Positions 18,540-27,640 are shown, counted from the first letter of the stretch. The stretch is 64,000 bases of DNA from a bacterium ADurb.Bin243 (GCA_002069765.1 MWBZ01000002.1:62001-126000), one strand, 5' to 3'. A program made the numbers and translations. The notes: a model not told the origin generated them from the letters alone.

Positions 18540-21500
18540 ATGAATTTATTTAAATTAAGAAAGCTTAAAAAAATAAATAATGCCGGTTCCGTGCTTGTTC
18601 TGGTGGCCGCCGGCATGGTCGCTTTTTGCGGAGTGGCCGCGGTCGCAATAGATATTTCGCGCGTATATCTTGAATCCGCGCGCGTCGAAGAATCGGTAGA
18701 GGCGTCTTCTATGGCCGCCGGCCGCGAACTGGCCGCCCAGAAAACCACTACGGCGCAACTTAGCGCCACGCAGGAAGTGGCCATCAAAAACGCCGCGATT
18801 TCTTTTGCAGCCCAAAACGGGCTCACGATCACCTCTGAAGAAATAGTGATCGCCGGTAATCGCGTTTATGTCGACGGCAACCGTAAAATCGATTATACAT
18901 TCGCTAAAATAATCGGGTACGACAGCGCAGAAGTTTCAGCGCGCAAAGTCGTAGAAATAGACCGCGAGGGTAAACCCAGGGTGGTAAAGCAGGCCCAGTA
19001 TCATGTAATGCCGTGGGGCATTCCGCATCGTGAATTGAGCGAACCTTACGATATCAGCACAAAACAGATAACGATGGCGCCGGACGATACTTACGGCGAA
19101 GTCGAAAAATTCACTCCCGGCCAGGAATATGTGTTAAAGCTCGGAAGCGGAGTCGCATCGGGCGATCCGGCCGTTCCGCTCGGCGCTCAGGTCCTTATAC
19201 CTATGGGATCGGAAGGCGGCGTCAACGACCAGTGGTCTATTGGTTTTAAAAGAGCTTACGGCCTCGTTTTATGGCTTCTGACTTCCGAAGCGCGCAACGG
19301 CGCGGGGCTCGAAAACGTCAAATGGCTGCTTAACTACCGGGGCGGCTCGTTTATGTTCCCCTACAATCCGGCCCTTCTCACCCGTCTTGGAGCTCTTAAG
19401 CTTTCGGGCGGCGGGCTTTTTGGGTCATACGGCATGTTCACCGCCGTAACAGACCCCGACAGCGGCCGGCAGCTTTTTCCGTATGTTAAATACTGGATCA
19501 TAGAAGATCCGACCGCGATTATTAACCAGACTACCGCCGTTATAAATCTAACTACGGCGCCGCGTATCGGCGTTTATTCGTCCGGCGAAGACGCCGTTAC
19601 AAGAACGCTGGTGGATGCTGGCATTAAATACGATAATTTTTACGATAACGAAATACTCGCCGGCATACTTACAAATCCCGTTACGGAGCCTGATATTCCA
19701 TATACCTGGCTGCATCTGCATCACGAAGATTTTTACGGCGGAACTACCAGCCAGACCCCGGTTCCAATGATATCCATACGCGACGCTTCCGGCAACGATC
19801 AAACGGGACCCCACGGCGCGCTTTTATATGTCCGTGGCTGGAACTGGACCACCTACGAAGACGGAAACAGATATATAAGAATATTTTTCGGCGATCAAAT
19901 CATGACGCCCACGCTTACCGGCACATACTACGGCTGCTCCACGGGTTCAGACGCTCTGGGACCGTATGTCAACGCAAACGACAGCGGAAATTTCGAGGCT
20001 ACCTTTACGATACCTGCGCGGGCTAACGGGAATTATTACGTTTATGCAAGAGTCGGCGGCGGCGAAGGCGACGAATCGTCAAACTATACCACTTATGAAA
20101 TAACCGGTTCTTCGATCGCTCCGGCGATAACGTCGGTAAATCATACGGATCTTTCCAACAATGTTTCCACCGGCAGTTTAATAAGGGTTTCGGGTTCGAG
20201 CTTCGGAGCCAACCAGCCTGGAATAATAATTAAATTTGACGGCATGGGTCAAAATGTTACTAAAACCGCTACATTTCCAAATTGCGAAGTGGCCAGCTCT
20301 CTTGTAAAAGCCGATCAAAACGGGCAATTCGAAGTGACTTTTTACGCTCCCGACGTTCCGGACGGCACGCACGAAGTGTATGCCCAGGTAGACAATGTCC
20401 TTTCGAATCGTGTAAATTTTAACGTAAATAATTACAGGACGCCCGTGATTTCTATATCTGATTTTGTAGGCATTCCCAACAGCGGTCCGAAAGGCACCAT
20501 GCTGTTCGTTGAAGGCAGCGGTTTTGTTCCGGATTATACAGGTATTACCGTTAAATTCAATTCGGTCGTGATGAATGTGGAAGACGGATTGAAATATAAT
20601 GAAGACTGGGTGTTTGGCGGAACCATCACTTCCGACGGCGGCGGCAATTTTCAGGTGAAGTTCCCGGTTCCCGACAACGTCGTGGACGGAACTTACGAAG
20701 TTAAAGCGTTCGCGGGTTTCGGCTCGTCTACCGAAGTGCAGGTATATACCGTAAAAAGCCAGAACACTTCTGAAATAGACGTCTTCGATTTAACCGGCGA
20801 TATGCGCGCCGGTCTTGCCGGAAGCGAAGTCATATGCCGCGGCGTTTATTTTACGCCGGCTACGGGCAATATAAAACTTCTTTTCGGCACCCAGGAGCTG
20901 ACTGTCAGCGACACTACCACTTATTTTAACGATTATGTTTTTCCGCCCGATTATAAAGTTATTAAAACCGATTTCGACGGCAAATTCGAAGTTAAATTCA
21001 ATGTTCCCGCTCTTGAAAACGGCAATTATACCGTTACCGCATTTATCAACGATCAGACCGCGTCTAATTCGGTTTCGTACCGCATCGGTTCGGGTTCGCT
21101 TACGCCGGCGCTCGCGCTTACCGATAGCGCCGCGCCTTATAATCAGGGACCTTCAAATGAAGTCGTTAGAATCGACGGAACTGGATTTCCCGCGAACGCT
21201 TCCGATATAAAAATATATCTCGGCTCGGAGGAGATGGATTTATATCTGCCTTCCGGCTATATGGGAGCCGCTTCGATCGTCGATAATAAAAAAATAACGG
21301 CCGATGCGAACGGCGAATTTAGCGTCCAGTTTATCGTTCCAATGAAAACGCCCATGGTTTATCTGCTCAGGGCTTCAAACGGCGTTACCGATTCGCCTAC
21401 TTATTCCTATACCGTTCAACCGATTTCCACGTTCTATACTTCGGGCCATAGCGATTTTTCAACGAATGACGACGCCTTTAACCGCAGCGCCGCAATGTAT

Positions 21501-24230
21501 TTAAAAGTAATTTCAACCGAGCTCGACCGCGCCTCGATTACTCAGGCAAAATTCAGCATTGAATGCGCATATCATACCGGCGCCGGAAAGCACACGGTGG
21601 CCGATCTTAACTTGACCAATAACGGCGATTTTACTTATACCGGAGTTTTCGACTGGAACGCTTACGCCAATGTCCATAATGGAGTCTGGCAGATTAAATT
21701 CGATTTAAGGGATTCCAGCGGTAAAATATACAATCCTACCAAAATAATAAATATAACGGGCACCAACGTCGCAACTCAGTCTTCTATAATGTCTTTAAAT
21801 TCTAACTTATCCACGGCGGATTTCGGAGTTTCCCGCTCGTCGTCGATTTATTACAAGATACAATCTAACATCGTGGATTCCACTTTGATTACCGCCCAGA
21901 CCGCAAAGCTTTATTGCGCGGCCAACTGGTACGATGCCGGCGGAACTCATTATTACGAACTGCCGGATTTGCAAAACAATCTCGACGGCACCTATCAGGG
22001 CGGCTGCAATCTTAACGCGCTTTCTCCGCTATGCCATTATGGAATGTGGATATTAAACCTTAAAATACAGGATTCTTATCCTCAAACATACGAGGTCGCC
22101 AAGGAAATATTCCTTTTTTCGAGCAGCTCGTCGCTTCGGGCTATCGTAAGTAAAAATCCTTATTTCGGTTCCACCTACGATATAAAAAGCGACGGAACCC
22201 GCTCTGATTCAAGAACCGCGGCTCCTCGCTTCAACTCTAACGGAACGGTTTACCTGGTTTTCAACGCGGCCCCTCCGAACGCCGCCACCAAAGTCAACTA
22301 TTCCAGCGTTACGGCGAATACTTTTAAACTGCAATTTTCTGAATACAGCAACTTTCCGACCGGCAATTACGGAACGAATTCAAGCGTTCCCGCCGCTAAA
22401 AGAGGCCTGCCTAAAGTAGTTACCACCGCGGATTTTATGCTGTCAAATAACGGCAACGGCTTGTTTACCGCCGAAATTGCCCTCGATTCTGCAGGCATTA
22501 CAAGCGTAAGGCGGGCGGCCTGGGATAAATATTTCCGCATAGTAATGACAGTGCGTGATACGGCTAATGTGACAGCCTCCATAACTACGCGAGCGCATGA
22601 AATTGATAACACAAACTCGCAAACGCCGGGCTATGTCGATTTGCATTCTCCGTTTATCAATCCGGCCGGGCCTTCGAAAGATTATTTAACGCCGGTTTAT
22701 GCGGCTTTAAAAGCTCTTTCTACTCAGGTATATATAAAAGGCCGCAACTTTATGGAGCTTGCCAGAAAGCCTGTTTTTACAGAAAATCTCACGGCGCGTT
22801 CGATGTTCGGCAAAACCGCTTCTTCTATGGCGTTCGGCTTTAAAGACGCCGAAATGAGAAACGATATAAGCCTCCTGTCAACTCCGCAAGGCCGTGAAGT
22901 TTACTTTAATAACAGAGTGAATAACGCTTTTACTAATTACGCATGTGATTATACGCTTCAAAAATCGCTCGAAAAGAAAGCCTCTTCAAAACACGGTTCG
23001 GGCTGCTGCACTAAAAACCGCTCGGTTCCCGCCAAAAATGCTCCGCCGGTTAAAGCGGGCGACGGGCTTGCGGACCGCGCCTTCAGGAGCCTTTTTATGC
23101 CTTCCGAAGCCATTGCGGCTGCTTATGGCGGAAAATACGCGGTCGTGCACAAAATACGCGACTGGATAATCGGCGGCGGCTATATGTTTACCATGTGTTA
23201 TGCTACCGAAACTATCGATAGAACGCTGGCTTGCAGTTCGTCGGGGAACCTGGTCGGATACGACTTTACCTTCGGGTTCAAAGATTTCGATCCAACCAAA
23301 GACAGCCCTTCGTCGGCCGGCGCTATAGATGCGAACGACGGCACGATGACGCTCGCCGATCAGAGCGCCACGAACGACCGCTATAAAAGGCCCCTTGCGG
23401 TAACGCAAAACCACGTGACCAGCTTCCCAGGATTTACCGGCTCTACTACGGCGTTTAAAAAAGCGTTCGTAAAGCAGTTTACCGGCCCTAAAAATTCGCC
23501 GGTAAATATTCTTGCGCAGGTGAGCGAAACGGTCGTTAAGTATATAGGCGCCGAGTACGGCGACGGCTGGTTTTCGTTTCTCGGCGGACACGATCCCCGT
23601 CTTATCGCTACTTACAGGCTTATTCTCGATAACATAATGATCGGTTCGCTTTCGTCTAATAATCCGCCCACGGCTACTTCGGTTTCCTACGGCATAATCG
23701 ATTGGGACAACACCGACGACGGTTTCGAAGGCGATGAAACCGACTATAAGAATACCATGCAGTTCGGTCACGCTCAGCCGCTTTACGGCGAAATAACCAC
23801 TACGTATCCCGGCGATATGTCTAACGAAGTGACGGTAGACTCCATCCCTTACTGCTTCGAAGACGCCACCAACGCCTCTATAGCTTCGCTTTACGCGGCG
23901 GATACGCATACGCCTCGTCCCGAGGGCGCCGAAGGCGCGTTGCGCACTTATCTGAATTATACCGAAGGCTCTTCCCGTTTCGTTCTGGTGCCTATAGTTT
24001 CAAATTTCCACTCCAGCGGGGCCGCCGCATATACTCAACCGCAGAACGTCGCAAACAACCCGAAGTATATTTACAGGCTCGTAGGCCGCGACAAGGTCAG
24101 AGTAAAGCGTTATGCCCTTTTTTATCTTTCAGGCAACGAAGCGCATCCCGACGCCGATCCTTTATATAACGAGGTGGGCGCGTTGAGATACGGCGAAGTC
24201 AGGGCGAAGTTCATAGGATATCTGAAATAA
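18540..24230 (+). CDS. giant TadG-like protein with IPT/TIG-like repeats
   Basis: 1896 residues. The N-terminus (NAGSVLVLVAAGMVAFCGVAAVAIDISRVYLESARVEESVEASSMAAGRELA) is the putative Flp pilus-assembly TadG/TadE-like membrane anchor. From about residue 400 to 960 at least five beta-sandwich repeats of IPT/TIG type can be lined up, each with a G(T/S)xxxVxGxxF motif and closing with GxFxVxFxVPxxxxGxYxVxAxxx. A region of different beta-rich repeats follows (960-1400), then a unique C-terminal part with a Cys pair (GSGCCTK) near 1488. Normal TadG proteins are 300-600 residues. It is probably a surface-exposed adhesin-like pilus component. The ribosome site is GGGGTGA. No von Willebrand A domain could be recognised. 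Confidence 0.7.
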   Translation: MNLFKLRKLKKINNAGSVLVLVAAGMVAFCGVAAVAIDISRVYLESARVEESVEASSMAAGRELAAQKTTTAQLSATQEVAIKNAAISFAAQNGLTITSEEIVIAGNRVYVDGNRKIDYTFAKIIGYDSAEVSARKVVEIDREGKPRVVKQAQYHVMPWGIPHRELSEPYDISTKQITMAPDDTYGEVEKFTPGQEYVLKLGSGVASGDPAVPLGAQVLIPMGSEGGVNDQWSIGFKRAYGLVLWLLTSEARNGAGLENVKWLLNYRGGSFMFPYNPALLTRLGALKLSGGGLFGSYGMFTAVTDPDSGRQLFPYVKYWIIEDPTAIINQTTAVINLTTAPRIGVYSSGEDAVTRTLVDAGIKYDNFYDNEILAGILTNPVTEPDIPYTWLHLHHEDFYGGTTSQTPVPMISIRDASGNDQTGPHGALLYVRGWNWTTYEDGNRYIRIFFGDQIMTPTLTGTYYGCSTGSDALGPYVNANDSGNFEATFTIPARANGNYYVYARVGGGEGDESSNYTTYEITGSSIAPAITSVNHTDLSNNVSTGSLIRVSGSSFGANQPGIIIKFDGMGQNVTKTATFPNCEVASSLVKADQNGQFEVTFYAPDVPDGTHEVYAQVDNVLSNRVNFNVNNYRTPVISISDFVGIPNSGPKGTMLFVEGSGFVPDYTGITVKFNSVVMNVEDGLKYNEDWVFGGTITSDGGGNFQVKFPVPDNVVDGTYEVKAFAGFGSSTEVQVYTVKSQNTSEIDVFDLTGDMRAGLAGSEVICRGVYFTPATGNIKLLFGTQELTVSDTTTYFNDYVFPPDYKVIKTDFDGKFEVKFNVPALENGNYTVTAFINDQTASNSVSYRIGSGSLTPALALTDSAAPYNQGPSNEVVRIDGTGFPANASDIKIYLGSEEMDLYLPSGYMGAASIVDNKKITADANGEFSVQFIVPMKTPMVYLLRASNGVTDSPTYSYTVQPISTFYTSGHSDFSTNDDAFNRSAAMYLKVISTELDRASITQAKFSIECAYHTGAGKHTVADLNLTNNGDFTYTGVFDWNAYANVHNGVWQIKFDLRDSSGKIYNPTKIINITGTNVATQSSIMSLNSNLSTADFGVSRSSSIYYKIQSNIVDSTLITAQTAKLYCAANWYDAGGTHYYELPDLQNNLDGTYQGGCNLNALSPLCHYGMWILNLKIQDSYPQTYEVAKEIFLFSSSSSLRAIVSKNPYFGSTYDIKSDGTRSDSRTAAPRFNSNGTVYLVFNAAPPNAATKVNYSSVTANTFKLQFSEYSNFPTGNYGTNSSVPAAKRGLPKVVTTADFMLSNNGNGLFTAEIALDSAGITSVRRAAWDKYFRIVMTVRDTANVTASITTRAHEIDNTNSQTPGYVDLHSPFINPAGPSKDYLTPVYAALKALSTQVYIKGRNFMELARKPVFTENLTARSMFGKTASSMAFGFKDAEMRNDISLLSTPQGREVYFNNRVNNAFTNYACDYTLQKSLEKKASSKHGSGCCTKNRSVPAKNAPPVKAGDGLADRAFRSLFMPSEAIAAAYGGKYAVVHKIRDWIIGGGYMFTMCYATETIDRTLACSSSGNLVGYDFTFGFKDFDPTKDSPSSAGAIDANDGTMTLADQSATNDRYKRPLAVTQNHVTSFPGFTGSTTAFKKAFVKQFTGPKNSPVNILAQVSETVVKYIGAEYGDGWFSFLGGHDPRLIATYRLILDNIMIGSLSSNNPPTATSVSYGIIDWDNTDDGFEGDETDYKNTMQFGHAQPLYGEITTTYPGDMSNEVTVDSIPYCFEDATNASIASLYAADTHTPRPEGAEGALRTYLNYTEGSSRFVLVPIVSNFHSSGAAAYTQPQNVANNPKYIYRLVGRDKVRVKRYALFYLSGNEAHPDADPLYNEVGALRYGEVRAKFIGYLK

Positions 24231-24336
24231 AATCATGCGGCTGAGGCTTGTTTATTGAAAATAAACTTTATAATATATTTTTATTAAGTTTCAACGATTT
24301 TTGTTCGATAAATAACATAACAAAATCAATGTATTT

Positions 24337-24365
24337 TTGGACTACTCTTTTATAGCGGTTATTAT
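24337..24365 (+). promoter_or_regulatory. probable promoter of the small lipoprotein gene
   Basis: TTGGAC (24337-24342), 17 bp, TATTAT (24360-24365). It lies inside the longest ORF form, which supports the later start at 24445. Confidence 0.5.
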
Positions 24366-24444
24366 AACATACCAAAAACTTCGATCCTTTTCCAGCATTA
24401 TTTGTAGTTTTGTTCGCAGCATTTTTTTAATCAGGAGCCAGAGC

Positions 24445-24828
24445 ATGAATTTTTATGAAAAAGAATATGTTATAAGCCATATTCAAGCCACATTTATCAT
24501 CATCACTTTTATACTCACCGTTTCTTTTTATTCCAGCGGATGTATTGAAAAAAGCGATCCTTACGCCCCCGCGACGGTTCGGTCAAACGCCGCGGTAGAA
24601 GATAATTCCGGGATAGCTTCGGCGGTACGCGAACATTTCGGCCAAAGCCTGGGCCAGATAATAGCCGTCGAAAATTTTCAGCAGAGCACCGCTCAGGCCA
24701 TCGTTACAGTTACGATGCCGAAGCCTGATAAGGCAAGGGTTTACCTGGTACGCGCCAGCGATAAATGGGTGATCGAAAGAGTTCAGAACTCGATAGATGA
24801 AACGGACCTGCCGGGTATCGGCGAGTAG
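24445..24828 (+). CDS. small predicted lipoprotein
   Basis: 127 residues from the ATG at 24445, chosen because AGGAG lies just upstream. A hydrophobic stretch (IIITFILTVSFY) leads into a lipobox SSGC near residue 32, so the protein should be lipidated and held in a membrane. The mature part is short and soluble, ending with a beta-rich segment (AIVTVTMPKPDKARVYLVRASDKWVIERV) that resembles a small DUF4878/lumazine-like transport-fold protein only loosely. Function unknown. Confidence 0.6.
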   Translation: MNFYEKEYVISHIQATFIIITFILTVSFYSSGCIEKSDPYAPATVRSNAAVEDNSGIASAVREHFGQSLGQIIAVENFQQSTAQAIVTVTMPKPDKARVYLVRASDKWVIERVQNSIDETDLPGIGE

Positions 24829-24883
24829 AGCTTAAAGATAAAATTTTATTTAAATAAAAAGTTAAAAAGGCATCGCAAAAAAG

Positions 24884-24925
24884 CGCCTTGAATTAAAGCC
24901 GAGGAATTTAATTCAGGGCGTTTAT
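24884..24925. terminator. bidirectional terminator between lipoprotein gene and ispG
   Basis: CGCCTTGAATTAAA (24884-24897) / TTTAATTCAGGGCG (24907-24920), 14 bp with one G-U pair, then TTTATTATTTT. The stem includes the last codons of the opposing ispG gene. Confidence 0.75.
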
Positions 24926-25675
24926 TATTTTACCGGCGGCGGCGATTTCATATACCGGATCGTCGGTCAATGAAACTCTTAAAGTATCGCCTATTCCTTC
25001 GTATAAAAGCGCGCCTATACCTATGGCGGAACGTATCTCGCCGGTCGCGCGCACGCCCGCTTCGGTGACTCCGAGATGAAGCGGATAATCGCATAATTGC
25101 GACATTTTTCTATATGCGTCGACGGTCATTGACGGCGAAGAAGCTTTAAGGGATATTACTATGTCGCGGAAATCGAACGATTCGAGCAGTTTTATTTCCC
25201 ACAGGGCCGAATCTACCAGCAGGCCGGCGCATATCCTGCCGCCATGTTTTTCGAGGAGTTCGCGCGGAGCGGATCCTGAATTGACGCCGATTCTTATGGG
25301 GATTTTATTTTTTTTTGCGGCCGAAACTACCATTTCTATATGGTCTTTATTTTTGATATTTCCGGGGTTGAGCCTGAGCTTTTCGACGCCTTCTTCGATG
25401 GCTATCAGCGCCAGGCGGTAGTCGAAATGGATGTCGGCCACCAGCGGTATGGTTATGGCGCTTTTTATTTTATTTATGACGCGCGCGGCGGCTTCGTTTA
25501 AAACGCCTATTCTTATTATATCGCAGCCCGCGTCGGTAAGCTTTTTAATTTCGTCGATAACCGCCGCGTAGTCTTCGGTATTTTTGGTGCACATCGACTG
25601 CACGGCGATTTTATGGCCGCCGCCGATAGTTATATTGCCGATTTTAACGGGCCGCGAAGGTTTTCTATTTAACAT
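24908..25675 (-). CDS. ispG: IspG/GcpE TIM-barrel half (domain A), encoded as a separate protein
   Basis: 255 residues. The whole protein matches the N-terminal barrel of 4-hydroxy-3-methylbut-2-enyl diphosphate synthase: IAVQSMCTKNTED, IPLVADIHFDYRLAL, LRLNPGNIKN, IPIRIGVNSGS, VISLKASSPS, YPLHLGVTEAG and EGIGDTLRVSLTDDPVYEI. It ends exactly where the [4Fe-4S] domain normally starts, and has no cluster cysteines. IspG converts MEcPP to HMBPP in the MEP isoprenoid pathway; in known enzymes the barrel of one chain faces the Fe-S domain of another. The gene overlaps the upstream A*-B gene by 11 nt, so the two chains should be made in equal amounts. A stable split enzyme is the likely form. Confidence 0.9.
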   Translation of the reverse strand: MLNRKPSRPVKIGNITIGGGHKIAVQSMCTKNTEDYAAVIDEIKKLTDAGCDIIRIGVLNEAAARVINKIKSAITIPLVADIHFDYRLALIAIEEGVEKLRLNPGNIKNKDHIEMVVSAAKKNKIPIRIGVNSGSAPRELLEKHGGRICAGLLVDSALWEIKLLESFDFRDIVISLKASSPSMTVDAYRKMSQLCDYPLHLGVTEAGVRATGEIRSAIGIGALLYEGIGDTLRVSLTDDPVYEIAAAGKIINALN

Positions 25676-26675
25676 AATCCGAAATCACCGCCATTAAAGC
25701 ATCTTCGATTTCGCCGGCTTTTACGCGCCGGATTATTTTGCCGCGTTCGAAAATTACGCCGGTGTCAAGCGAGCCGGCTACGCCGACGTCCGCGTGAGAA
25801 GCTTCGCCCGGGCCGTTTACCTCGCAGCCCATTACCGCTATTTTCAACGGTTTTTCAATAAGCCTGACCCGGCCGTAAATTTTTTTTGCAAGAGATATAA
25901 CGTCTATTCTGCAGCGAGAGCAGGTCGGGCAGGAAATGAAGAAAACGCCAGGTATGTTTGAAAATTCGAGCGAACGCAGAATTTCGAGAACGCTTAAATA
26001 AAGCCCGCCGCCGTGGCCGGACTCTTCAGCGGCGAATTCCGGTGCGACGGAGCAGCTTTTTAAAAGCGGATCGCCGTATTTAAGCGCAAACATCACGGCG
26101 TTTTCTACTTCGTTAAGCGGTTCCGGCGGCTCGATATGCATTAATTTCGAAACGCCCGGCCGGCGCGACGCCAGCCGCCTGTTGAAATCTATGGCGCAGG
26201 CGGGCCGGCGCGCCTGAAAGCATAGCGAAAGCCTTTCGGGATCGGGCGTGCCGGCGCTAAAAAGCCGCTCGATAAAAGCGTCGATTTCATCTGAGGAAAA
26301 TGCGTTTTTATCCTGCGGATCGCAGTTTATGCATAGCCTCATTTTATTCACTTTTTGTGAGTCGGCGCGATTTCTGGCGAAGGCGAAAACGTCTTCGAGA
26401 GCGCCGTGATTGCGGTTGATTCCCTTTATGGAAGCGAATCCTCCGGCCGAGATAGAAGGAAGGACGGCCTGCGAATATTTTTCAAAAGATTCGAAAACGA
26501 CGCAGTAGTTATCGATATTATAGTTTTTTAAATCGGGGATATCTTCGGGGCGTATCCGGTACGTGAATAAACCGGCGTAATTTGGAAAATTGTTGAAAAA
26601 ATCCTCTCTTTGAGGCCAGTTATAGCATAATTCAACGGTTTTTAAATCCAGCGGGGAAATTTGCGTATCATTCAT
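25665..26675 (-). CDS. IspG/GcpE [4Fe-4S] domain fused to an A*-like domain, upstream of the barrel gene
   Basis: 336 residues. The last 95 are the IspG cluster domain: CPTC with Cys249 and Cys252, then GCEVNGPGE with Cys284 and Glu291, the four known cluster ligands at canonical spacing. The tail (ASHADVGVAGS, then GKIIRRVKAGEIEDALMAVISDYV) looks closest to the plant/chlamydial large IspG form. Residues 1-240 are not recognisable by simple motifs. Their size and position directly before the cluster domain fit the degenerate barrel A* found between A and B in large IspG proteins. Inferred: this gene is the A*-B part of a three-domain IspG, cut away from A and placed before it. Start ATG at 26675. 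Confidence 0.82.
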   Translation of the reverse strand: MNDTQISPLDLKTVELCYNWPQREDFFNNFPNYAGLFTYRIRPEDIPDLKNYNIDNYCVVFESFEKYSQAVLPSISAGGFASIKGINRNHGALEDVFAFARNRADSQKVNKMRLCINCDPQDKNAFSSDEIDAFIERLFSAGTPDPERLSLCFQARRPACAIDFNRRLASRRPGVSKLMHIEPPEPLNEVENAVMFALKYGDPLLKSCSVAPEFAAEESGHGGGLYLSVLEILRSLEFSNIPGVFFISCPTCSRCRIDVISLAKKIYGRVRLIEKPLKIAVMGCEVNGPGEASHADVGVAGSLDTGVIFERGKIIRRVKAGEIEDALMAVISDYVK

Positions 26676-26690
26676 GGCTGCGCCTTCTTG

Positions 26691-27137
26691 TTATATCAGC
26701 TTTATCAGGTATGATATTTTAAAAAAGAAAAGAAAGTAATTGAAAGCGAAATATATAAGAAAAAGATAGTGCGTGCTTAAAATAAAATATAAAACATTGA
26801 AAAACAGCATTACGATTAAAATTATAAGGTTAAGCGCGGTTTTGAGCTCGACGAACGACAGCCAATGCGCGAAAAGACACACGAAAGCGAGCGAATTATA
26901 AGAAGCGTACATCTTTTCTTCGGCTATCATTCCGGTGCAAAAATGGCCTTTCCAGAACGTTAAAAACTGCCTGGTGGCGAGCGTAAAAAACGCGAGCCAG
27001 GTTATCAGAAAGATAATCGACGAACTTTTTTCAGTGGGTGAAAATACGTAATACTTCAACACATAGGCTACGAACGCGATATCGAGATACCACAGCATCT
27101 CATAGAGCGTCGCTATTAAATATTTGCTTTTTTTCAT
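26691..27137 (-). CDS. small four-helix membrane protein of unknown function
   Basis: 148 residues with four hydrophobic segments (about 17-32, 39-58, 80-95 and 100-145) and few charged residues. I do not recognise a family. It lies 15 nt upstream of the split ispG pair on the same strand and is probably co-transcribed with it. No signal peptide or catalytic motif is visible. The C-terminal half is rich in Phe, Tyr and Leu. Confidence 0.6.
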   Translation of the reverse strand: MKKSKYLIATLYEMLWYLDIAFVAYVLKYYVFSPTEKSSSIIFLITWLAFFTLATRQFLTFWKGHFCTGMIAEEKMYASYNSLAFVCLFAHWLSFVELKTALNLIILIVMLFFNVLYFILSTHYLFLIYFAFNYFLFFFKISYLIKLI

Positions 27138-27166
27138 TAATTTCTCTTTTAATTTAATTTAAAATA

Positions 27167-27175
27167 TGCTATAAT
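27167..27175 (+). promoter_or_regulatory. extended -10 element upstream of small gene
   Basis: TGCTATAAT at 27167-27175 is a perfect extended -10 on the plus strand, with a leader of about 130 nt to the ATG at 27312. Confidence 0.4.
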
Positions 27176-27248
27176 AAGTAAAGTTGAAGCTATTGTATCA
27201 AAGTATCTTTCAAATGTAAAGTAAAAAATATAAAATATGCGACAAACA

Positions 27249-27264
27249 AGGTATGGATTTTGCT
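27249..27264 (+). promoter_or_regulatory. weak candidate sigma54 promoter upstream of small gene
   Basis: AGGTATGGATTTTGCT: GG (27250-27251), 10 bp, GC (27262-27263) within TTGCT. The -24 half is GGTATG rather than GGCACG. A start near 27275 would place AGGAGG about 20 nt into the transcript. Confidence 0.35.
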
Positions 27265-27311
27265 TTTTATGTTTGTAGCGAACCGATTAACAGAAGGAGG
27301 AAGTGATTAAT

Positions 27312-27575
27312 ATGATCTTAAACATCAACAATATACCGCAAGCCTCAAATACGCCGTCAGGCGAACCGGCGGGCGCAAAAAAAACGGTAGAGCTTCATCA
27401 TATCTTTTCGGCCGAAGTTCTCAACAACACCCGTCAGGCATTCGAAAAAATGTATAACTTAAAAATAATAGCCCCTAACGATTTTGAAAGGGTAAATAAG
27501 ATTATCGATAAAATCGTTACAGACAAAAACAGCTGCGCTCCCGCGCCGCCCGCCGCGCTTGAAAATCGCGCTTAA
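27312..27575 (+). CDS. small hypothetical protein, helical middle and proline-rich ends
   Basis: 87 residues from ATG 27312, chosen because AGGAGG (27295-27300) is 11 nt upstream; an in-frame GTG at 27303 is too close to it. The N-terminus is Pro/Ser/Gly-rich, residues 25-70 are predicted helical and charged (HHIFSAEVLNNTRQAFEKMYNLKIIAPNDFERVNKIIDKI), and the tail has Cys-Ala-Pro-Ala-Pro-Pro. No family recognised; no signal peptide. It is a single-gene transcript with promoter candidates and a very strong terminator, so it is probably a real, regulated gene. An anti-sigma or chaperone-like role cannot be supported from sequence. Confidence 0.65.
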   Translation: MILNINNIPQASNTPSGEPAGAKKTVELHHIFSAEVLNNTRQAFEKMYNLKIIAPNDFERVNKIIDKIVTDKNSCAPAPPAALENRA

Positions 27576-27598
27576 TTTCGTTTAAATACAGGTTTTAT

Positions 27599-27640
27599 AA
27601 AAAGATACCGTCCCTGTCAGGGGACGGTATCTTTTTATAT
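27599..27640 (+). terminator. strong terminator of the small gene
   Basis: AAAAAGATACCGTCCC (27599-27614) / GGGACGGTATCTTTTT (27621-27636), a perfect 16-bp stem with a TGTCAG loop. Confidence 0.9.

Noticed and set aside
22986-23909. 307-residue reverse-strand ORF inside the tadG-like gene
   Set aside because: Arg/Val/Tyr-rich composition typical of an antisense shadow, no ribosome site, and the plus-strand frame is open and domain-bearing throughout.
17482-24230. A complete Tad pilus locus
   Set aside because: Only TadE- and TadG-like genes are seen; no TadA, TadB, TadC, prepilin peptidase or Flp pilin. PilT at 56 kb belongs to the type IVa system and is far away.
24249-24266. Terminator after the giant tadG-like gene (GTTTATT-GAA-AATAAAC)
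   Set aside because: The 7-bp stem is entirely AT-rich except for one pair, so it would be too weak to terminate reliably.
24908-26675. Frameshift or assembly error explaining the split ispG
   Set aside because: A single frameshift cannot reverse gene order: the Fe-S half precedes the barrel half, each has its own start, and the overlap is a normal coupled junction.
27170-27330. A riboswitch in the 5' leader of the small gene
   Set aside because: Leader is short of known riboswitch cores and I found no conserved junction pattern; only promoter-like elements and a ribosome site.
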